Part shown: piece by piece, positions 47,640-59,954 of the stretch
How positions within the stretch are numbered: position 1 is the stretch's first letter
How the letters are laid out: each line of letters begins with the position of its first letter
Position numbers and translations under genes: made by a program
Source of the DNA: Mallotus nudiflorus
Taxonomy: Eukaryota; Streptophyta; Magnoliopsida; Malpighiales; Euphorbiaceae
Direction: 5' to 3'
DNA length: 64,000 bases
NCBI GenBank assembly: GCA_947683625.1
Contig: CANTUR010000660.1
Location: 248,001 to 312,000 of the forward strand
The notes under the pieces: model-generated
What the model saw: only the letters and a program-made list of their open reading frames with translations
The model's database searches: none
What the model was told of the DNA's origin: nothing

Positions 47640-48560
47640 TGATGTAAAAGGTATCAATCCTTATTATTGTGTGCACAAGATCCTAATAGAGGAAGGCCAT
47701 AAGCCAACCATTAAAAGGTAAAGGAGGCTCAATCTGAACATGTAAGAAGTAGTGAAGAAAGAAGTAGTCAAACTTCTTGATATAGGGATCATCTAACTGA
47801 TCTCAGACAGTTCATGGGTGAGTTTAATTTAATGTGTACCAAAGAAAGGTGGTATAACAATTATGAAAATTAGGAAGGGGACTTCATTCCTATAAGAGCT
47901 ATAAGTGGATGGACAATGTGCATCGATTATTGAAAGTTGAATGCATCCATAAGAAAAAGACCACTCCCTTTTACCTTTTATTGATTAGATGTTGGAGTGG
48001 ATAACAGGACATGCCTTTTATTATTTTTTTAGATGGATACTCAAGGTATAATTAGATTGCAATAGCTTTAGAAGATTAAGAGAAGACCATATTTACATGT
48101 CCTTGTAGCACATTTGCATATAAGAGGATGCCATTTGGATTATGTAATGCTCCTATGACATTTTAAAGATGTATGATGACTATATTTACATATTTGGTAG
48201 AGGAGATTGTGGATGTTTCCATGGATGACTTCAATCTATGGAAATTCATTTGAAGGATATCTGAGCAATTTGGAGCAAGTTTTAGCATGTTGTAAGGAGA
48301 TAAATTTGCTGATAAACTGGGAAACGTGCCATTTCATAATAGATGAAGGTATTGTTCTTAGGCATAAAATTTTAGCTTAAAGAATTCTAGTTGATAAAGT
48401 AAAGGTGGAGACAATTGAGGAGTTATAGTACCCCACAAACGTGAAGGGATTTAGGAGTTTTCTTTATCATGTAGGCTTCTATAGGCAGTTCATCAAGGAT
48501 TTTTCAAAAATCTTAAAACCCTTTTGTAAGTTACTTGAAAAGATTCAGCTTTTGATTTTA
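47640..48560 (+). pseudogene. Athila-2 reverse transcriptase remnant
   Basis: Starts with YYCVHKILIEEGHKPTIKR. It continues through the fingers (EVVKKEVVKLLDIGII), palm pieces (FLDGYSRYN, CPCSTFAYKRMPFGLCNAP), the catalytic area VSMDDFNL near 48,220, and the thumb region to FDFTNEFKLAFDRLKEALI. Many stops and at least four shifts. Equivalent to 2,104-3,130 of Athila-1. Confidence 0.8.
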
Positions 48561-49280
48561 CTAATGAGTTTAAATTGGCTTTTGATAGGTTAAAAGAAGC
48601 CCTCATCTATGCTCCTATAGTGATGGTGCTAGATTAGAGCCTACCATTTGAATTGATGTGTAATGCAAGTGATCATGCAATAGGAGCTGTGCTTGGTCAA
48701 AAAAAGGAGAAGAAATTGCATGTGATTTACTATGTAAGCTAAACATTAATTGATACACAACTGAATTATTCTACTATAGAGAAGGAGATGATGGCTATTA
48801 TTTTTGCTTTTGATAAGTTTGGATCCTACCTCTTTAACTTTAAAGTGTTGTTAATACAAATCATGCATCATTAAAGTACCTGATGAACAAGAAGGATTTC
48901 AGACTAAGGCTCATTAAATGGGTGCTTTTGTTATAAGAATTAAATATTAAGATTAAAGATGAGAAAGGTTATAAGAATATAGTAGCTTATCATTTATCAA
49001 GGCTAGATTCAGATCAAGAGGAGAAGGACAATCAAAAGCCTATCAAAGAGTTATTTCTAGATGAGATGCTTTTGGCCATATCTTATATAAGTGTGCCATG
49101 GTTTGTGGATATAACAAATTTCCCATCAAATGGAGTAGTAACAAAAGAGTTCGATTCTCAGCAAAAGAAAAAAATGTTTTATGACTCTAAATTCTATAAT
49201 TAGGACATGCCATTTTATGGAGATTGTGCAATGATGGAATGGCAAGGAGATGTGTAGCAATGGAAGAAGTTGTTTAATTT
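48561..49280 (+). pseudogene. Athila-2 RNase H remnant and linker
   Basis: NASDHAIGAVLGQKKEKKLH gives the first catalytic Asp. QLNYSTIEKEMMAIIFAFDK supplies the Glu region. After a shift KVLLIQIMHH stands for the YTDH box, which is damaged. KYLMNKKDF follows in another frame. The linker to integrase includes RLDSDQEEKDNQKPIKELFL near 49,000. Confidence 0.78.
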
Positions 49281-49991
49281 TTATCATTGTCATGGGAATG
49301 TCAATGGTGGAAATTATAGAGTAGAGGACAGTTTCTAAAGTTCTTCAAGTAGGGTTCTATTAGCCTACACTTTTTAAAGATGTAAAAGACTTTGTAATCA
49401 GTTGTGATGCTTATCAAAGGAATGGTAACATTTTGAAGAAGAATGATTATGTATGGGGCATTGACTTCATAGGGCCATTTCCTATGTTAAAGGGGAATAA
49501 CTATATTCTTATTTTCATTGACTATGTTTCCAAATGGGTAAAAACTCAAGCATGTCTAGTGAATGATGCAAGAGTTGTTTATAAGTTTTTGAAGAAGTTA
49601 ATCTCTCAGTTCAGTATGCCTAGAGTGATAATAAATAATGGGGGGGCACATTTTTATAATAACAACATGGAGACATTATTGGCCATATATGGGGTAAAGC
49701 ACATAGCAGCTACACCTTATCACCCTCAAACAAATGGACAAGTTGAAGTGAGTAATAGCGTGTTGAAGAAGATCTTAGAAAGAATAGTGAGCAAGTCAAG
49801 AAAATAATAGGCAAAAAAGCTAGATGATGCTTTGTGGCCATACATAAAAACTTACAAAACACCTATTTGGATTCTCCTTTTAGGTTTATTTATGGCAAAG
49901 CATGTCATCTTCCTATTGAACTTGAGCACAAAGCTTATTGGGCAGTGAAGGCCTTGAATTTCAATTTTAATAAGGTACCTAAGAAGAGATT
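49281..49991 (+). pseudogene. Athila-2 integrase remnant, N-terminal and core part
   Basis: H2C2 zinc segment near 49,285-49,430, its last box reading CDAYQRNG (family CDACQR, so one ligand is lost). The core is open at 49,433-49,807: GIDFIGPFPMLKGNNYILIF with the first Asp, IINNGGAHFYNNNMETLLAI where the second catalytic Asp is Asn, and HPQTNGQVEVSNSVLKKILE with the Glu. Next frame: DSPFRFIYGKACHLPIELEH and KALNFNFNKVPKKR, cut at 49,991 by the SIRE-like element. The tail resumes at 59,955. Confidence 0.88.
49987..49991. repeat. Left target-site copy of the SIRE-like element (AGATT)
   Basis: Identical to 59,950-59,954. Confidence 0.92.
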
Positions 49992-51289
49992 TGTTGACCA
50001 TTTGCATGATCAAACCCCTAATTTTGGACTTTGAAAATCACTTTTTATACTAATAATTTCAATTAAGTGTGTAGGGAATTATATACCAAACATATACACT
50101 TTTGGATGAATAGTGACTTTTCGGGCTGATTGAACCTCTATGATTGAAGAAGACTTTTGACATATTTAGATCTCTTAAATGAGAAAATGAGCTTCTTCAC
50201 TTTTGAATTAGACATCTTAAAATTTCCAAATGGTGCTTTCTTATCAATATCCAAGTTCATTTGGGTATGCAAATCTTCAGTCGAAGTCGGCATATGCAGC
50301 TTGCATTTTAGTTAGCATAGCTCTTGGTATTTCAGCAATATCTTGAGGTACAGATGTCCAATTGAGGTGATTCAAAGTTTTATAGATATAAAAGACAATT
50401 TTCTACAACTTTTATGAAGAATATTTTGGCTGAATCGATCGTCTTTAGCATCTTTTGAAGTGGTCATGAGTTGTTTATCAATGGAGCCTTTGGAGCACGT
50501 TTTTACCAAAAAATGGCAGTACCCCTCACGAGCTATTTGCTTATAACCTACTCATGAGTAGACCTCTAACAGTATTCCAATGGAAATTTTTGAATGCAAC
50601 AGATATATTTTCACCCCTCACAAGCAGTGTTCACTCGTGAGCTGCCCGTGAGCATCCTTTGAGCTGCCAAAAGTCCAAGAATTGATTCAAAATCAATTCT
50701 AAAAATTGGAGACATGATTCATACATCCAAAAAATAAATTTTTAAGTATTTTTCTATATAAAAACAACTTAGAATTCAATTGAAAGGTTAAGAAAACTTG
50801 TTTATCATTCATCATTTTCTTAAACATTCAATTGAGCTCTTAGACTTTCTTTTAAACAAATTTTTAGTGTATAAATATTATGAGAGTTGGTGAGTGATTA
50901 GAATAGACATTCTTATTTTTTTATTTTCTAGGTTTAGAAAATGGGATGTGAGATTCTATTCTAAAGGAATTGGTTTAAGTGTTTAGCCATTAAAACACTT
51001 GGGAATTTGGTTTTTGAGTGAGCCTTAAAAACTCAAGATTGTAAGGTTGTAAGAGTGAGCCATAAAACTCTTATGTATTCTCAATCTTGTTAATAAGATT
51101 GTGGGTGATTAAAAAAATCCTAACTTGAGGATAAGTTAGGTGGAGACGTAGGATTATTATTGAATTCGAACTCCTTAAATATTTGTGTTCTTTATTCTTC
51201 CTTCTCAACTCTTACTCAATTCTTGCAAAGAATTTCTTTAATTTCCTATTTTTTTTCAATAGTAATATTCACCCCCCAGGACTCTTTTA
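49992..51289 (+). repeat. SIRE-like 5' LTR
   Basis: Starts TGTTGACCATTTGC. Its end reads ACTCTTTTA where the other LTR has ATCTTTCA, so the terminal CA has become TA. Matches 58,626-59,949 throughout. Contains several CTCACGAGC / CTCGTGAG words at 50,460-50,660. Confidence 0.93.
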
Positions 51290-51291
51290 AT

Positions 51292-51303
51292 TGGTATCAG
51301 AGC
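51292..51303 (+). promoter_or_regulatory. SIRE-like primer-binding site (initiator tRNA-Met)
   Basis: TGGTATCAGAGC, an exact match to the canonical site, two bases after the LTR. Confidence 0.93.
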
Positions 51304-51340
51304 TTAAATTCTAGATACTTCATTGTTAGAATACAAGATC

Positions 51341-52451
51341 ATGGGGAGTGAATCTCAAAACATCTCTTCTCTTAGACCATTCTTTGATGGTAGTGACTAT
51401 CCACATTGGAATTTCAAAATGGAATTATATCTTGATTGTGATTCCATTAAACTTTAGGATATTTTCCTAAGAGGTTGGGAACCACCTACAACTATCATTG
51501 ATGGTGTGGTAACTACTCTTGCAAGAAGCCAATGGAGTGTTGATCAAAAGGAAGAAAATCATAAAAATAAAAAGGCTATGATTACTCTAGTCTCCTCAAT
51601 GATAAGAGAAGAAGGAGGCAAGCTTCAACATTGCATTTCATCTAAAGAAATGTGGGAGACCTTAGAGAATCACTATGAAGGCAACATTCAAGTAAGAAGC
51701 AAGAAGGTTCAACTTAATATGTATGAATATGAACTCTTTAAAATGAAGCCTTAAAAATCAATCATGGAGATGACAAACCATCTCAATGCTCTCCTCACAA
51801 CCTTCAAGAAACTTGGAAAACATTTCTCCAAGGAAGAGGTAAATAATAAGATTCTAAGAATCCTACCTAAGAAGGATTAGGAATCTCGTGTTACCTCAAT
51901 TGAGGAAGCTCAAGACCTCTCTACTTTATCAACTGATATGCTCATTGGTAAGCTCTTAACACATGAGCTTACCATCAAGCAAAGAGGTGAAGAATAAGAA
52001 GAGAAAGAAGAAAAGAAAAAGAGCATTCTCTAAAAGCTCTTCAAGAAGATAATAGAGAGGAAAGCATCAAAGATTCTAGTGATGAAGATGGTGATATTGC
52101 CATGCTTAATAGGAACTTCAAGAAGTTCTTAAGAAAGAAAAATTTCTCAAGAGCAAGGGACTTCAATAAGAAGTTCAAAGGAGATGGGAAGAAGAAAATA
52201 AAAGAGATTACTCGCTATAAATGAAAGAAACTAGGACACATTGGAAGTGAATGTCTCAAACTCAAATTTAAGAGCAAGGGAGCAAAAGATAAGAAGAAGG
52301 CATTCAAAGCTACTTGGGATGATTTGTCCGAATCTGAAGAGGAAGAGGAACAACAAGAAGTTGCCAATCTTTGCTTCATGGCCATTCAAAATGAAAATGA
52401 GGTACCATCAACTTCTTATTCTTCCTTTGATGATTTTGATGAATATTATGG

Positions 52452-52487
<36 letters not shown>

Positions 52488-53350
52488 GAGCTCTATTGTG
52501 AGCAAATTAATTGTTAAATACAAAAGTTTGTTATCTAAGAAGAAATAATATAAACATGAATTAGCTAGCTTAAATAAGGATTTTGAATATTTAAAAATTG
52601 ATTTTGCTAAATTTGTTGCATCAAATGAAAAACTTATAAGTGATGCTAAATCTTCTAATTCCTTAGAAGACCAACTTAAGAAAGCTAATGATGAAAAACA
52701 TAAGCTTTCTAAGGAAGTCTTAGAATTAAAAAATTCCATTGCTAAATTTAAGAGAGGAAAAGAAACTTTACATAGTCTTCTTGAATCTTAAAAATTTCAT
52801 GGAGATACCTATGGAATTGGATATAAAAATAGAATGTCTTCATCATCCTCATCATTTATTACTTTTATTAAAGCTTCACATGATTCTACTCCTTCAACCT
52901 CTAATGAGATTCAACCTAAAAAATCTCATGTGTTAAATAGCAAGGCAAAGTCTCACAAGATTAACCCTTTATTAACACAAAGAGGTAAGATTCAAACTAG
53001 AGCACCACAACCTAAGCATGCTTATATGTACACTAGACATAATTATAATAAGAATGCTACACAACACAATGCACATAAGCCTATTGTATAAACTTATCAA
53101 AATATTCATCACCATTACCAATGTATGACTCACTCAATGTCACAAAACAATAAGAGATACACATAACACCAAAGGCATGCTGCACACACTAGGAAAGCAT
53201 TTCATTCTAAGAGAAATAAATTTAAAAATGTTGTATGTTCATATTGCATGATCAAAGGACATACCAATAATATGTTCTTCTATAGAAAACTGCACATGAA
53301 TTTGCTTCCTTTGGATTATTTTGAAACTAACCAACCTAGACCAACAAAGG
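51341..53350 (+). pseudogene. SIRE-like gag remnant
   Basis: ATG at 51,341 (MGSESQNISSLRPFFDGSDY). Gag head with PHWNFKMELYLD, a stop at 51,455, then the capsid segment 51,506-51,754 (SKEMWETLENHYEGNIQVRS) and a stop at 51,752. The same frame goes on (MTNHLNALLTTFKKLGKHF). After a shift near 52,020 the zinc knuckle is RYK, stop, KKLGHIGSEC: the first two Cys are lost. Then an acidic part with 11 Asp in a row at about 52,453-52,489, and a coiled-coil-like Lys/Leu region to 52,730. A basic tail (52,834-53,091) and a second Cys/His piece (CSYCMIKGHTNN near 53,240) complete it. Long acidic and coiled Gag tails are typical of Sireviruses. Confidence 0.85.
52453..52489. repeat. (GAT)n microsatellite within gag (poly-Asp)
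   Basis: Uninterrupted GAT triplets coding eleven Asp in the SIRE-like Gag acidic region. Confidence 0.95.
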
Positions 53351-53387
53351 TTTAGGTTCAAATGAACATTTAAAATATTTTATGTAG

Positions 53388-53778
53388 GTGTGCTTGAAAT
53401 CTGCAAGAACAAAAAGCAAGTGGTATCTCGATAATGGATGTTCAAGGCACATGACGGGAGACAATGAGCAATTCAACAAACTTGATTATAAATATGGAGG
53501 ACATGTTACCTTCGGTGATAATGTAAAAGGAAAAATTATTGGCATTAGAGAAATAGGTAATCCGCAATCCTTATTTATACATCATGTGTTGTTTATTGAT
53601 GGTCTTAAGCATTATTTTCTAAGTATAAGTCATTTGTGTGATATGGGAAATAAGGTGACTTTCTACCTAGAAATTGCTTTGTTAGTAGTCTTGATGAAGA
53701 CAATGTAATTTTTAGTGGTGGAAGAGTAGATAACATTTATGTTATTAATTTCAATAAAATTGATAACAAAGACATAAA
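53388..53778 (+). pseudogene. SIRE-like protease remnant
   Basis: SKWYLDNGCSRHMTGD at about 53,415 is the active-site box; the family has DSG, here DNG. It continues GGHVTFGDNVKGKIIGIREI and LFIHHVLFIDGLKHYFLSIS, the usual C-terminal part. A shift follows near 53,690, then FSGGRVDNIYVINF leads to the pre-integrase domain. Open over 106 codons. Confidence 0.87.
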
Positions 53779-54960
53779 ATGCTTAATGTCAATTTCCATG
53801 ACATATGGACATGGCATAGAAGGTTAAGACATGCAAATTTTGAGCTTTTGAATGATCTTTGTAAACATGAACTTGTGATTGGTTTACCTAAGCTTGAATT
53901 CACTAAGGATAAACCTTGTGATGCTTGTCAAAAGGAAAAACAATCTAAGTCTTCATTTAAGCTAAAAAATGTAGTGTCCACTTCTAGATCACTTGAACTT
54001 ATACATACGGATTTATTTGGACCAACTAGAGTTGCTAGTTTTGGTGGAATGCACTATGCTTATGTATTGGTTGATGATTACTCTAGATACATGAAGGTGT
54101 GTTTTCTTGCTCATAAGAATGATACATTTAAAGCTTTTGAAATTTTTTCAAAAAGAGTTCAAAAAGAAAAAAAGATTTTATATTTCATCCATTAGAAGTG
54201 ATTATGGAATTGAATTTGAAAATGAATTTTTCAAAAACTATTATAATGAAAATGGTATTTCTCATACATTTTCATCTCTTAGAACTCCTCAACAAAATGG
54301 GGTAGTTGAAAGGAAAAATAGAACTCTTATGGAAATGGCTAGAACAATGCTTCATAAGTATAATTTACCTCTATACTTTTGGGCGAAAGCTGTTAACACA
54401 TCTTGTTACATTTCAAACTGAGTTTTCAAAAGACCAAATTTAAATAAAACATCTTATAAGCTATAGAACAATAGAAAACCCAAAACCTCATATCTAAGAG
54501 TATTTGGATGCAAGTGCTTTATATTGAACACCAAAGATAATCTTGGGAAATTTTATTCCAAAGTCGATGAAGGAATTTTCCTAGGCTATTCCATCTCTAG
54601 CAAAGCATGTAAGGTCTTTAATAAGAGAACTCTAGTAGTTGAAGAGTCAATGCATGTGGTATTTAATGAATCAAACTCACTTGATCCTAGAAAGGATGTT
54701 TATAGTGTTGATGATCTTGTAGGTGATAATGAGATTGTGGAAACACAATAAGAAAATGCTAGTAAGCCTTTGGAACTTGAAGATCCAAGCAAGAAGCAAA
54801 ATGAGGAGATACCTCAACCTACCGTGAAGGATGAACTTCCAAAGGATTGGCAATTCAAGAAAGCTCGCCTTTAAGACCTCATTATAAGTGACACTACAAA
54901 AGGGGTAACTGCTAGATCTAAACTTAAGTCTATTATTAATTTAGCTTTCATTTCTCAAAT
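53779..54960 (+). pseudogene. SIRE-like integrase remnant
   Basis: Pre-integrase zinc domain WTWHRRLRHANFELLNDLCK, with CDACQKEKQSKSSF closing the HHCC motif. Core: HTDLFGPTRVASFGGMHYAY (first Asp). A frameshift sits in an A-rich run near 54,165. Then SIRSDYGIEFENEFFKNYYN (second Asp) and TPQQNGVVERKNRTLMEMAR (Glu). All three catalytic residues survive. C-terminal: VDEGIFLGYSISSKACKVFN, STOP at 54,751, then the acidic linker to RT. A damaged but unusually complete copy. Confidence 0.9.
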
Positions 54961-55830
54961 TGAACAAAAAAATGTTAATGATGCCTTGAGTGATGAATTT
55001 TAGGTCCTTGCTATGCAAGAAGAGTTAAATCAATTTGAGAGAAACAAGGTTTGGACCTTAGTTCCTAGACCTAAACATCATCCTATTATTGGCACCAAAT
55101 GGGTGTTTAGAAATAAGATGAATGAACAAGGTGTCACAACTAGGAACAAAGCTAGACTATTAGCTAAAGGTTATAATCAAGAGGAAGGGATTGATTATAA
55201 TGAAACCTTTGCCCTTATTACAAAGTTAGAAGCAATTAGGATGCTACTTGCATTTGCATCATACATGGATTTTAAACTTTATCAAATGGATGTTAAAAGT
55301 GCATTTTTAAATGGTTTTATTAAAGAGGAGGTATATGTTGAACAATCTTTGGGTTTTGAAAATTTTTATTCTCCAAATCATGTTTTTAAATTATCAAAAG
55401 CATTGTATGGATTGAAATAAGCTCCAATAACTTGGTATGAAAGATTGAGTAACTTTTTACTAGAGAAAGGTTTCTCTAAAGTGAAGGTTAACACAACTCT
55501 TTTTATAAAGAAATCCAAGCACGATTTATTAATTGTTCAAATTTATGTTCATGATATTATTTTCGGTGCTACTAAACATTGCTTGTGTGAGGAATTTTCT
55601 AAGCTAATGCAAGGATAATTTGAGATGAGTATGATGGGAGAACTCAAGTTCTTTCTTGGACTTCAAATCAAGCAATGTAAAGATGGGATTTTCATCAATC
55701 AAACCAAATATGCAAGGAACATTGTCAAGAAGTTTGGAATGGATGGAGCTAAAACAAGCAAAACTCCAATGAGCACCACAACCAAACTCAATAAGGATGA
55801 GAATGGTAAATTGGTAGATGAAAAGCGATT
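54961..55830 (+). pseudogene. SIRE-like reverse transcriptase remnant
   Basis: MQEELNQFERNKVWTLVPRP opens the domain. Then GTKWVFRNKMNEQGVTTRNK, the palm motif YQMDVKSAFLNGFIKEEVYV, and a stop in LYGLK-stop-AP at 55,418. The catalytic box at 55,544-55,555 reads YVHD where the family has YVDD: one Asp to His (GAT to CAT). The connection follows, MGELKFFLGLQIKQCKDGIF. Open over 135 and 164 codons either side of two stops. The active-site loss alone would inactivate it. Confidence 0.9.
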
Positions 55831-56486
55831 TAGAGGTATGATCGGGTCCTTTCTTTATTTAACTGCTAGTAGACTTGATATTATGTTTGCTACTTGTTTG
55901 TTTGCTAGATTTCAATCAAGTCCTAGAGAGTCTTATTTGAATGCTATCAAAAGGATTTTTAAATATCTTTGTGGTACAATGCATTTAGGACTTTGGTATC
56001 CTAGGAGTTCTTCTTTTGACTTGATTAGTTACTCTGATGCTGATTTTGCCGGTAGCCTACTAGATAGAAAAAGCACTTTTGGAACTTGTCAAATTTTAGG
56101 AAATTGCTTAGTTTCTTAGTTTAGTAAGAAACAAGTTTCTGTTGCCTTGTCCATTGCTGAAGCAGAATATGTGGCAGCTAATTGTTGTTGCACCTAAGTT
56201 CTATGGCAAAAACAATAACTTTTAGACTATGGCATTGATATTAATCACATTGCAATTAAGTGTGATAATACAAGTGCTATAACCTTAGTGACAACATTCT
56301 AGAACTAAGTATATTGATATTAGACATCATTTCTTACATGATCATGTGCAAAATGCAGATATTTTTCTTGATTTTGTTGATACTAATCATCAATTAGTAG
56401 ACATCTTTACCAAGACTCTTTGTGAGGAAAGATTAAATTTTATTAAGTATGAACTTGGTATGATTGATGGCTCAAGCTTGTCTTGA
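55831..56486 (+). pseudogene. SIRE-like RNase H remnant
   Basis: FRGMIGSFLYLTASRLDIMF leads in. The acidic positions are YSDADFAGSLLDRKST, LSIAEAEYVAAN and KCDNTSAI, all kept. Stops at 56,117 and after ANCCCT. The end of the polyprotein near 56,486 reads MIDGSSLS then TGA. Confidence 0.87.
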
Positions 56487-58612
56487 TTACTTGTTAAATT
56501 GATAAATTTGTTAATTTGTTTTAACCCTCCTATTTTGCAAATTAATAATGAATTTTTGAGCTAAATTCAATTAATTAGTTATTTTACTTTAGCAAAAAAA
56601 ATACTACTCCTCCTCAATAATTTTTTTTAATATTTTTTAATTCATTTTATGCTAGTTTCTGTTTAGTTTATTTTCAGTATACTTTTCGCATCTCAGTTTT
56701 GAGCTGTTAAGTGTATTTTATGACTGTTTTTCATCAATTTAGGTTCGGTTTATTTTTTGAATATTTTATGAATATAAACCTTGAGCTGTAAGATTTTTTT
56801 CCTAAATTCATGCTTTGTATATTTTTTGCTTATTTTTAGTGTCATTTTTTTAAAAATAAAAATAAATAAATAAATAATTTTTTTAATTTACATATTTGCC
56901 AAATTTTCTCTTTGATTTATTTATTTATGTCAAAAATATTCGTTTTAACTATCATTTATTTTAATTGTATAATTAATTTTAAGGTCAAGGACCTATTTGT
57001 CACCTTTTTTGGACTTAATTGTAACAAATTTAAAAGTACAAGGGTCATTTTGCAATTTTTGTCATGAGCCGTTAAGCTCGTGACCATTGTAGTCTGGGCA
57101 TCTAGAAGCGCTCATGAGCTGGGTCACGAGCGGACTGCTCGTGAACCGCTCATGAAGAGCAGTCTGGATACATCTAGTACCGCTCACGAGCGAACCGCTC
57201 GTGAGCAACGATCTGGATGTCCACTTCTTTTTAACCTAATTTTTTTTATTTTTTTATTCAAACGGTAACCTGCAAATTTTCTCTTTACTTTTTGAATTCT
57301 TTACAATTTTTTTTGTGTATAAATGCCCCTCAACCCCCCCCTTCACTTTTAATCAATTACATTTTCAATTAAACTTCTTCAAAATTCTTTCAAACTGTTT
57401 CTTATTTTGATGCAATTTTATTTGCATTTTGACAAGGGGAGAGAAAATATTTGAGTTTATTTAATTTTTTATTTATTGTGTTTTCTTAGGAATTATTTTT
57501 ATCTTTGATAATGCATGGATATTTTTAAGATTTGGTATATCTTTGCATTTTGACAAAGGAGAAATTTTTTTTCAAAGATGTGTTTATATAAGTGACATAA
57601 CTATGTGATAGTATGTCCTTAATATCAATTTTTTTTATTGAAATAGGGGGAGAAAATTTTTTGAATTTATTTCACATAGAAATTTTTTTTTTTGCATGCA
57701 TAGTAACAATGTTAGTGTGGCTAGTTTTGCCCTCGTGATAAATAGCCTTGTTTTGCTTACTTTGTTTTTATATGACATGATTTTTTATGCATGACTATTA
57801 ATTGTGATTATTCATGAAAAATTCATATTCATGTAAAAATTCTTCTTGGGAATGGTTTTTATCTTTGAAAATGACATGAATTTTATAAAGATTTTGAATA
57901 TCTTTGCTTGCATTATTTTCGTTCTTGATCTTTTATTCCCTCTAGTATTTTTGGCTCCCTTAGGTCTATATCCTTTTATATATCTCTCTCTTTTCTTTTT
58001 GTCTTTGACAAAAGGGGAGAAGAAGCTATGTGCTTAGGGGATAAATAATTATGTTTAAGATATGCTAAGTACCACATGATTATGTATGATTGATTGACTA
58101 GTTAAACTCTACATGATCATGTGATGTTTGAATATAGCATATATACTATTTTGTGATGCATTATATTAACACTATATGCATATATGTTTGAAATTATTTC
58201 CTTCATATTGACTAACATTTTTTTTAATCATGTTATCATCATTTGTTATGTTAGGCCATGTTTTTTGATAACCTTTTATGTTGTCTTTACTTTTAACAAG
58301 AAGGATAATAAAATTTATTTATATTTCTTATCATGTCCAATAAGGAGGAGAAATAAAAAAATATATTTTATTAAAGGAATATATTTGTTAAACCTTTATA
58401 CATGCTATGATAATTCATTTATTTACATGCTCTGATAAATGATAAATATTGAATTTATGCACATGTTAAGGGGAAGCAAAATATTTTCTCTTTTTGCATC
58501 TATTCAATTTGAAAGGGGGAGCTATTTTATTTAATGTACTTACACATGTTATTTATTTATTTTCACACACACACATATTATTTATCATCTTTTCAAATTG
58601 GTTGTCAAAGCC
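56487..58612 (+). other. SIRE-like noncoding 3' region with repeated polypurine tracts
   Basis: No coding frame. T-rich. Polypurine tracts with common context TTGACAAAGGGGAGA lie near 57,434, 57,555, 57,645, 58,009, 58,468 and 58,511, before the final tract at the LTR. Palindromic CTCACGAGC words cluster at 57,064-57,215. Multiple polypurine tracts are a known Sirevirus trait. Confidence 0.75.
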
Positions 58613-58625
58613 AAAAAGGGGAGAT
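58613..58625 (+). promoter_or_regulatory. SIRE-like terminal polypurine tract
   Basis: AAAAAGGGGAGAT directly before the 3' LTR (CCAAAAAGGGGAGATTG context is typical of Sireviruses). Confidence 0.88.
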
Positions 58626-59949
58626 TGTTGACCATTTGCATGATCAAACTCCTAATTTTGGACTTTGACAAAAAAAATTTATACTAATAATTTCAATTAA
58701 GTGTGTAGGGAATTATATACCAAACATATACCAAGCATATACACTTTTGGATGAATAGTGACTTTTTCGGCAGATTGAACCTCTGAGATTGAAGAAGACT
58801 TTTAACATATTTAGAGCTCTTAAATGAGAAAATGATCTTCTTAACTTTTGATTTATACATCTTTATCTTTCCAAATTGTGATTTCTTATCAAAATCTAAG
58901 TTCATTTAAGTATGAAAATATTCAGTCGAAGTCATCATATGCAGCTTGCATTTCAGTTTTCACAGCTCTTGGTATTTCATCAATATCTTGAGCTAAATAT
59001 GTCCAATTGAGGTGATTCAAAGTTTTATAGAAATAAAAGACAATTTATACAACTTTTATGAATAATTTTTTGGCTGAAACGATCATCTTTAGTCCCGTTC
59101 ATGAGCATATTTCGAAGTGGTCACGAGCTATTTGTTAATGGAGCCTTTGGAGCACGTTTTTGCCAAAAAATGGCAGTACCCCTCATGAGCACTCCTCAAA
59201 AGCTATTTTCTCATGATTTAATCATGAGTAGACCTCTGACATTATTCCAACATGAATTTTTAAATGCAATGGATATATTTTCACGCCTCACGAGCGCTGT
59301 TCACTCGTGAGCTGCCCGTGAGCTGCCAAAAGTCTAAGAATTGATTCAAAATAAATTCTAAACATTAGAGACATGATTAATACATAAAAAAAAATTTAAG
59401 TGTTTTACTATATAAACATAACTTAGAATTTAATTGAAAGGTTAAGAAAACTTGTTTATCATTCATCATTTTCTTAAACATTCAATTGAGCTCTTAAACT
59501 TTCTTTTAAACAAATTCTTTGTGTATAACTCTTGTGAGAGTTGGTGAGTGATTAGAATAGAATTCTTATTCTTCTATTTTCTAGTTTTAGAAAATAGGAA
59601 GTGAGATTCTATTATAAAGGAATTGGTTTAAGTGTTTAGCCATTAAAACACTTGGGAATTTGGTTTTTAAGTGAGCCTTGAAAACTCAAGATTGTAAGGT
59701 TGTAAGAGTGAGTCATAAAAATATTGTGTATTCTCAATCTTGTTAATAAGATTTTGGGTGATTAAAAAATCCTAACTTAGGGATAAGTTATATAGAGACG
59801 TAGGATTATTGTTGAATATGAGCTCCTTAAATTTCTGTGTTCTTCATTCTTCCTTCTCAACTCTTACTCAATTCTTGCAAAGAATTCCTTTAATTTTCTA
59901 TTTTTGTTTGATAGTCCTATTCACCCCCCCCCCCTCTAGGAATCTTTCA
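58626..59949 (+). repeat. SIRE-like 3' LTR
   Basis: Starts TGTTGACCATTTGC, ends ATCTTTCA. Matches 49,992-51,289 with scattered substitutions and small indels. Confidence 0.93.
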
Positions 59950-59954
59950 AGATT
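59950..59954. repeat. Right target-site copy of the SIRE-like element (AGATT)
   Basis: Perfect repeat of 49,987-49,991. Confidence 0.92.

Larger units (their letters stand above)
49992..59949 (+). mobile_element. SIRE-like (Sirevirus) Ty1/copia retrotransposon, full length
   Basis: A 9.96-kb element with LTRs of 1,298 and 1,324 bp, initiator-Met primer site, gag-PR-IN-RT-RH, and a 2.1-kb noncoding 3' region with several polypurine tracts. It is flanked by a perfect AGATT duplication. Gag size, the knuckle, the acidic and coiled segments, and the repeated GGGGAGA tracts fit Sireviruses. Large parts are open but each domain has at least one stop or a lost key residue. It is the top layer of the right nest. 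Confidence 0.93.

Noticed and set aside
57080..57268. Plus frame with repeated HERTARE-like peptides
   Set aside because: The peptide repeat only reflects the CTCACGAGC palindromic words in noncoding SIRE-like DNA.
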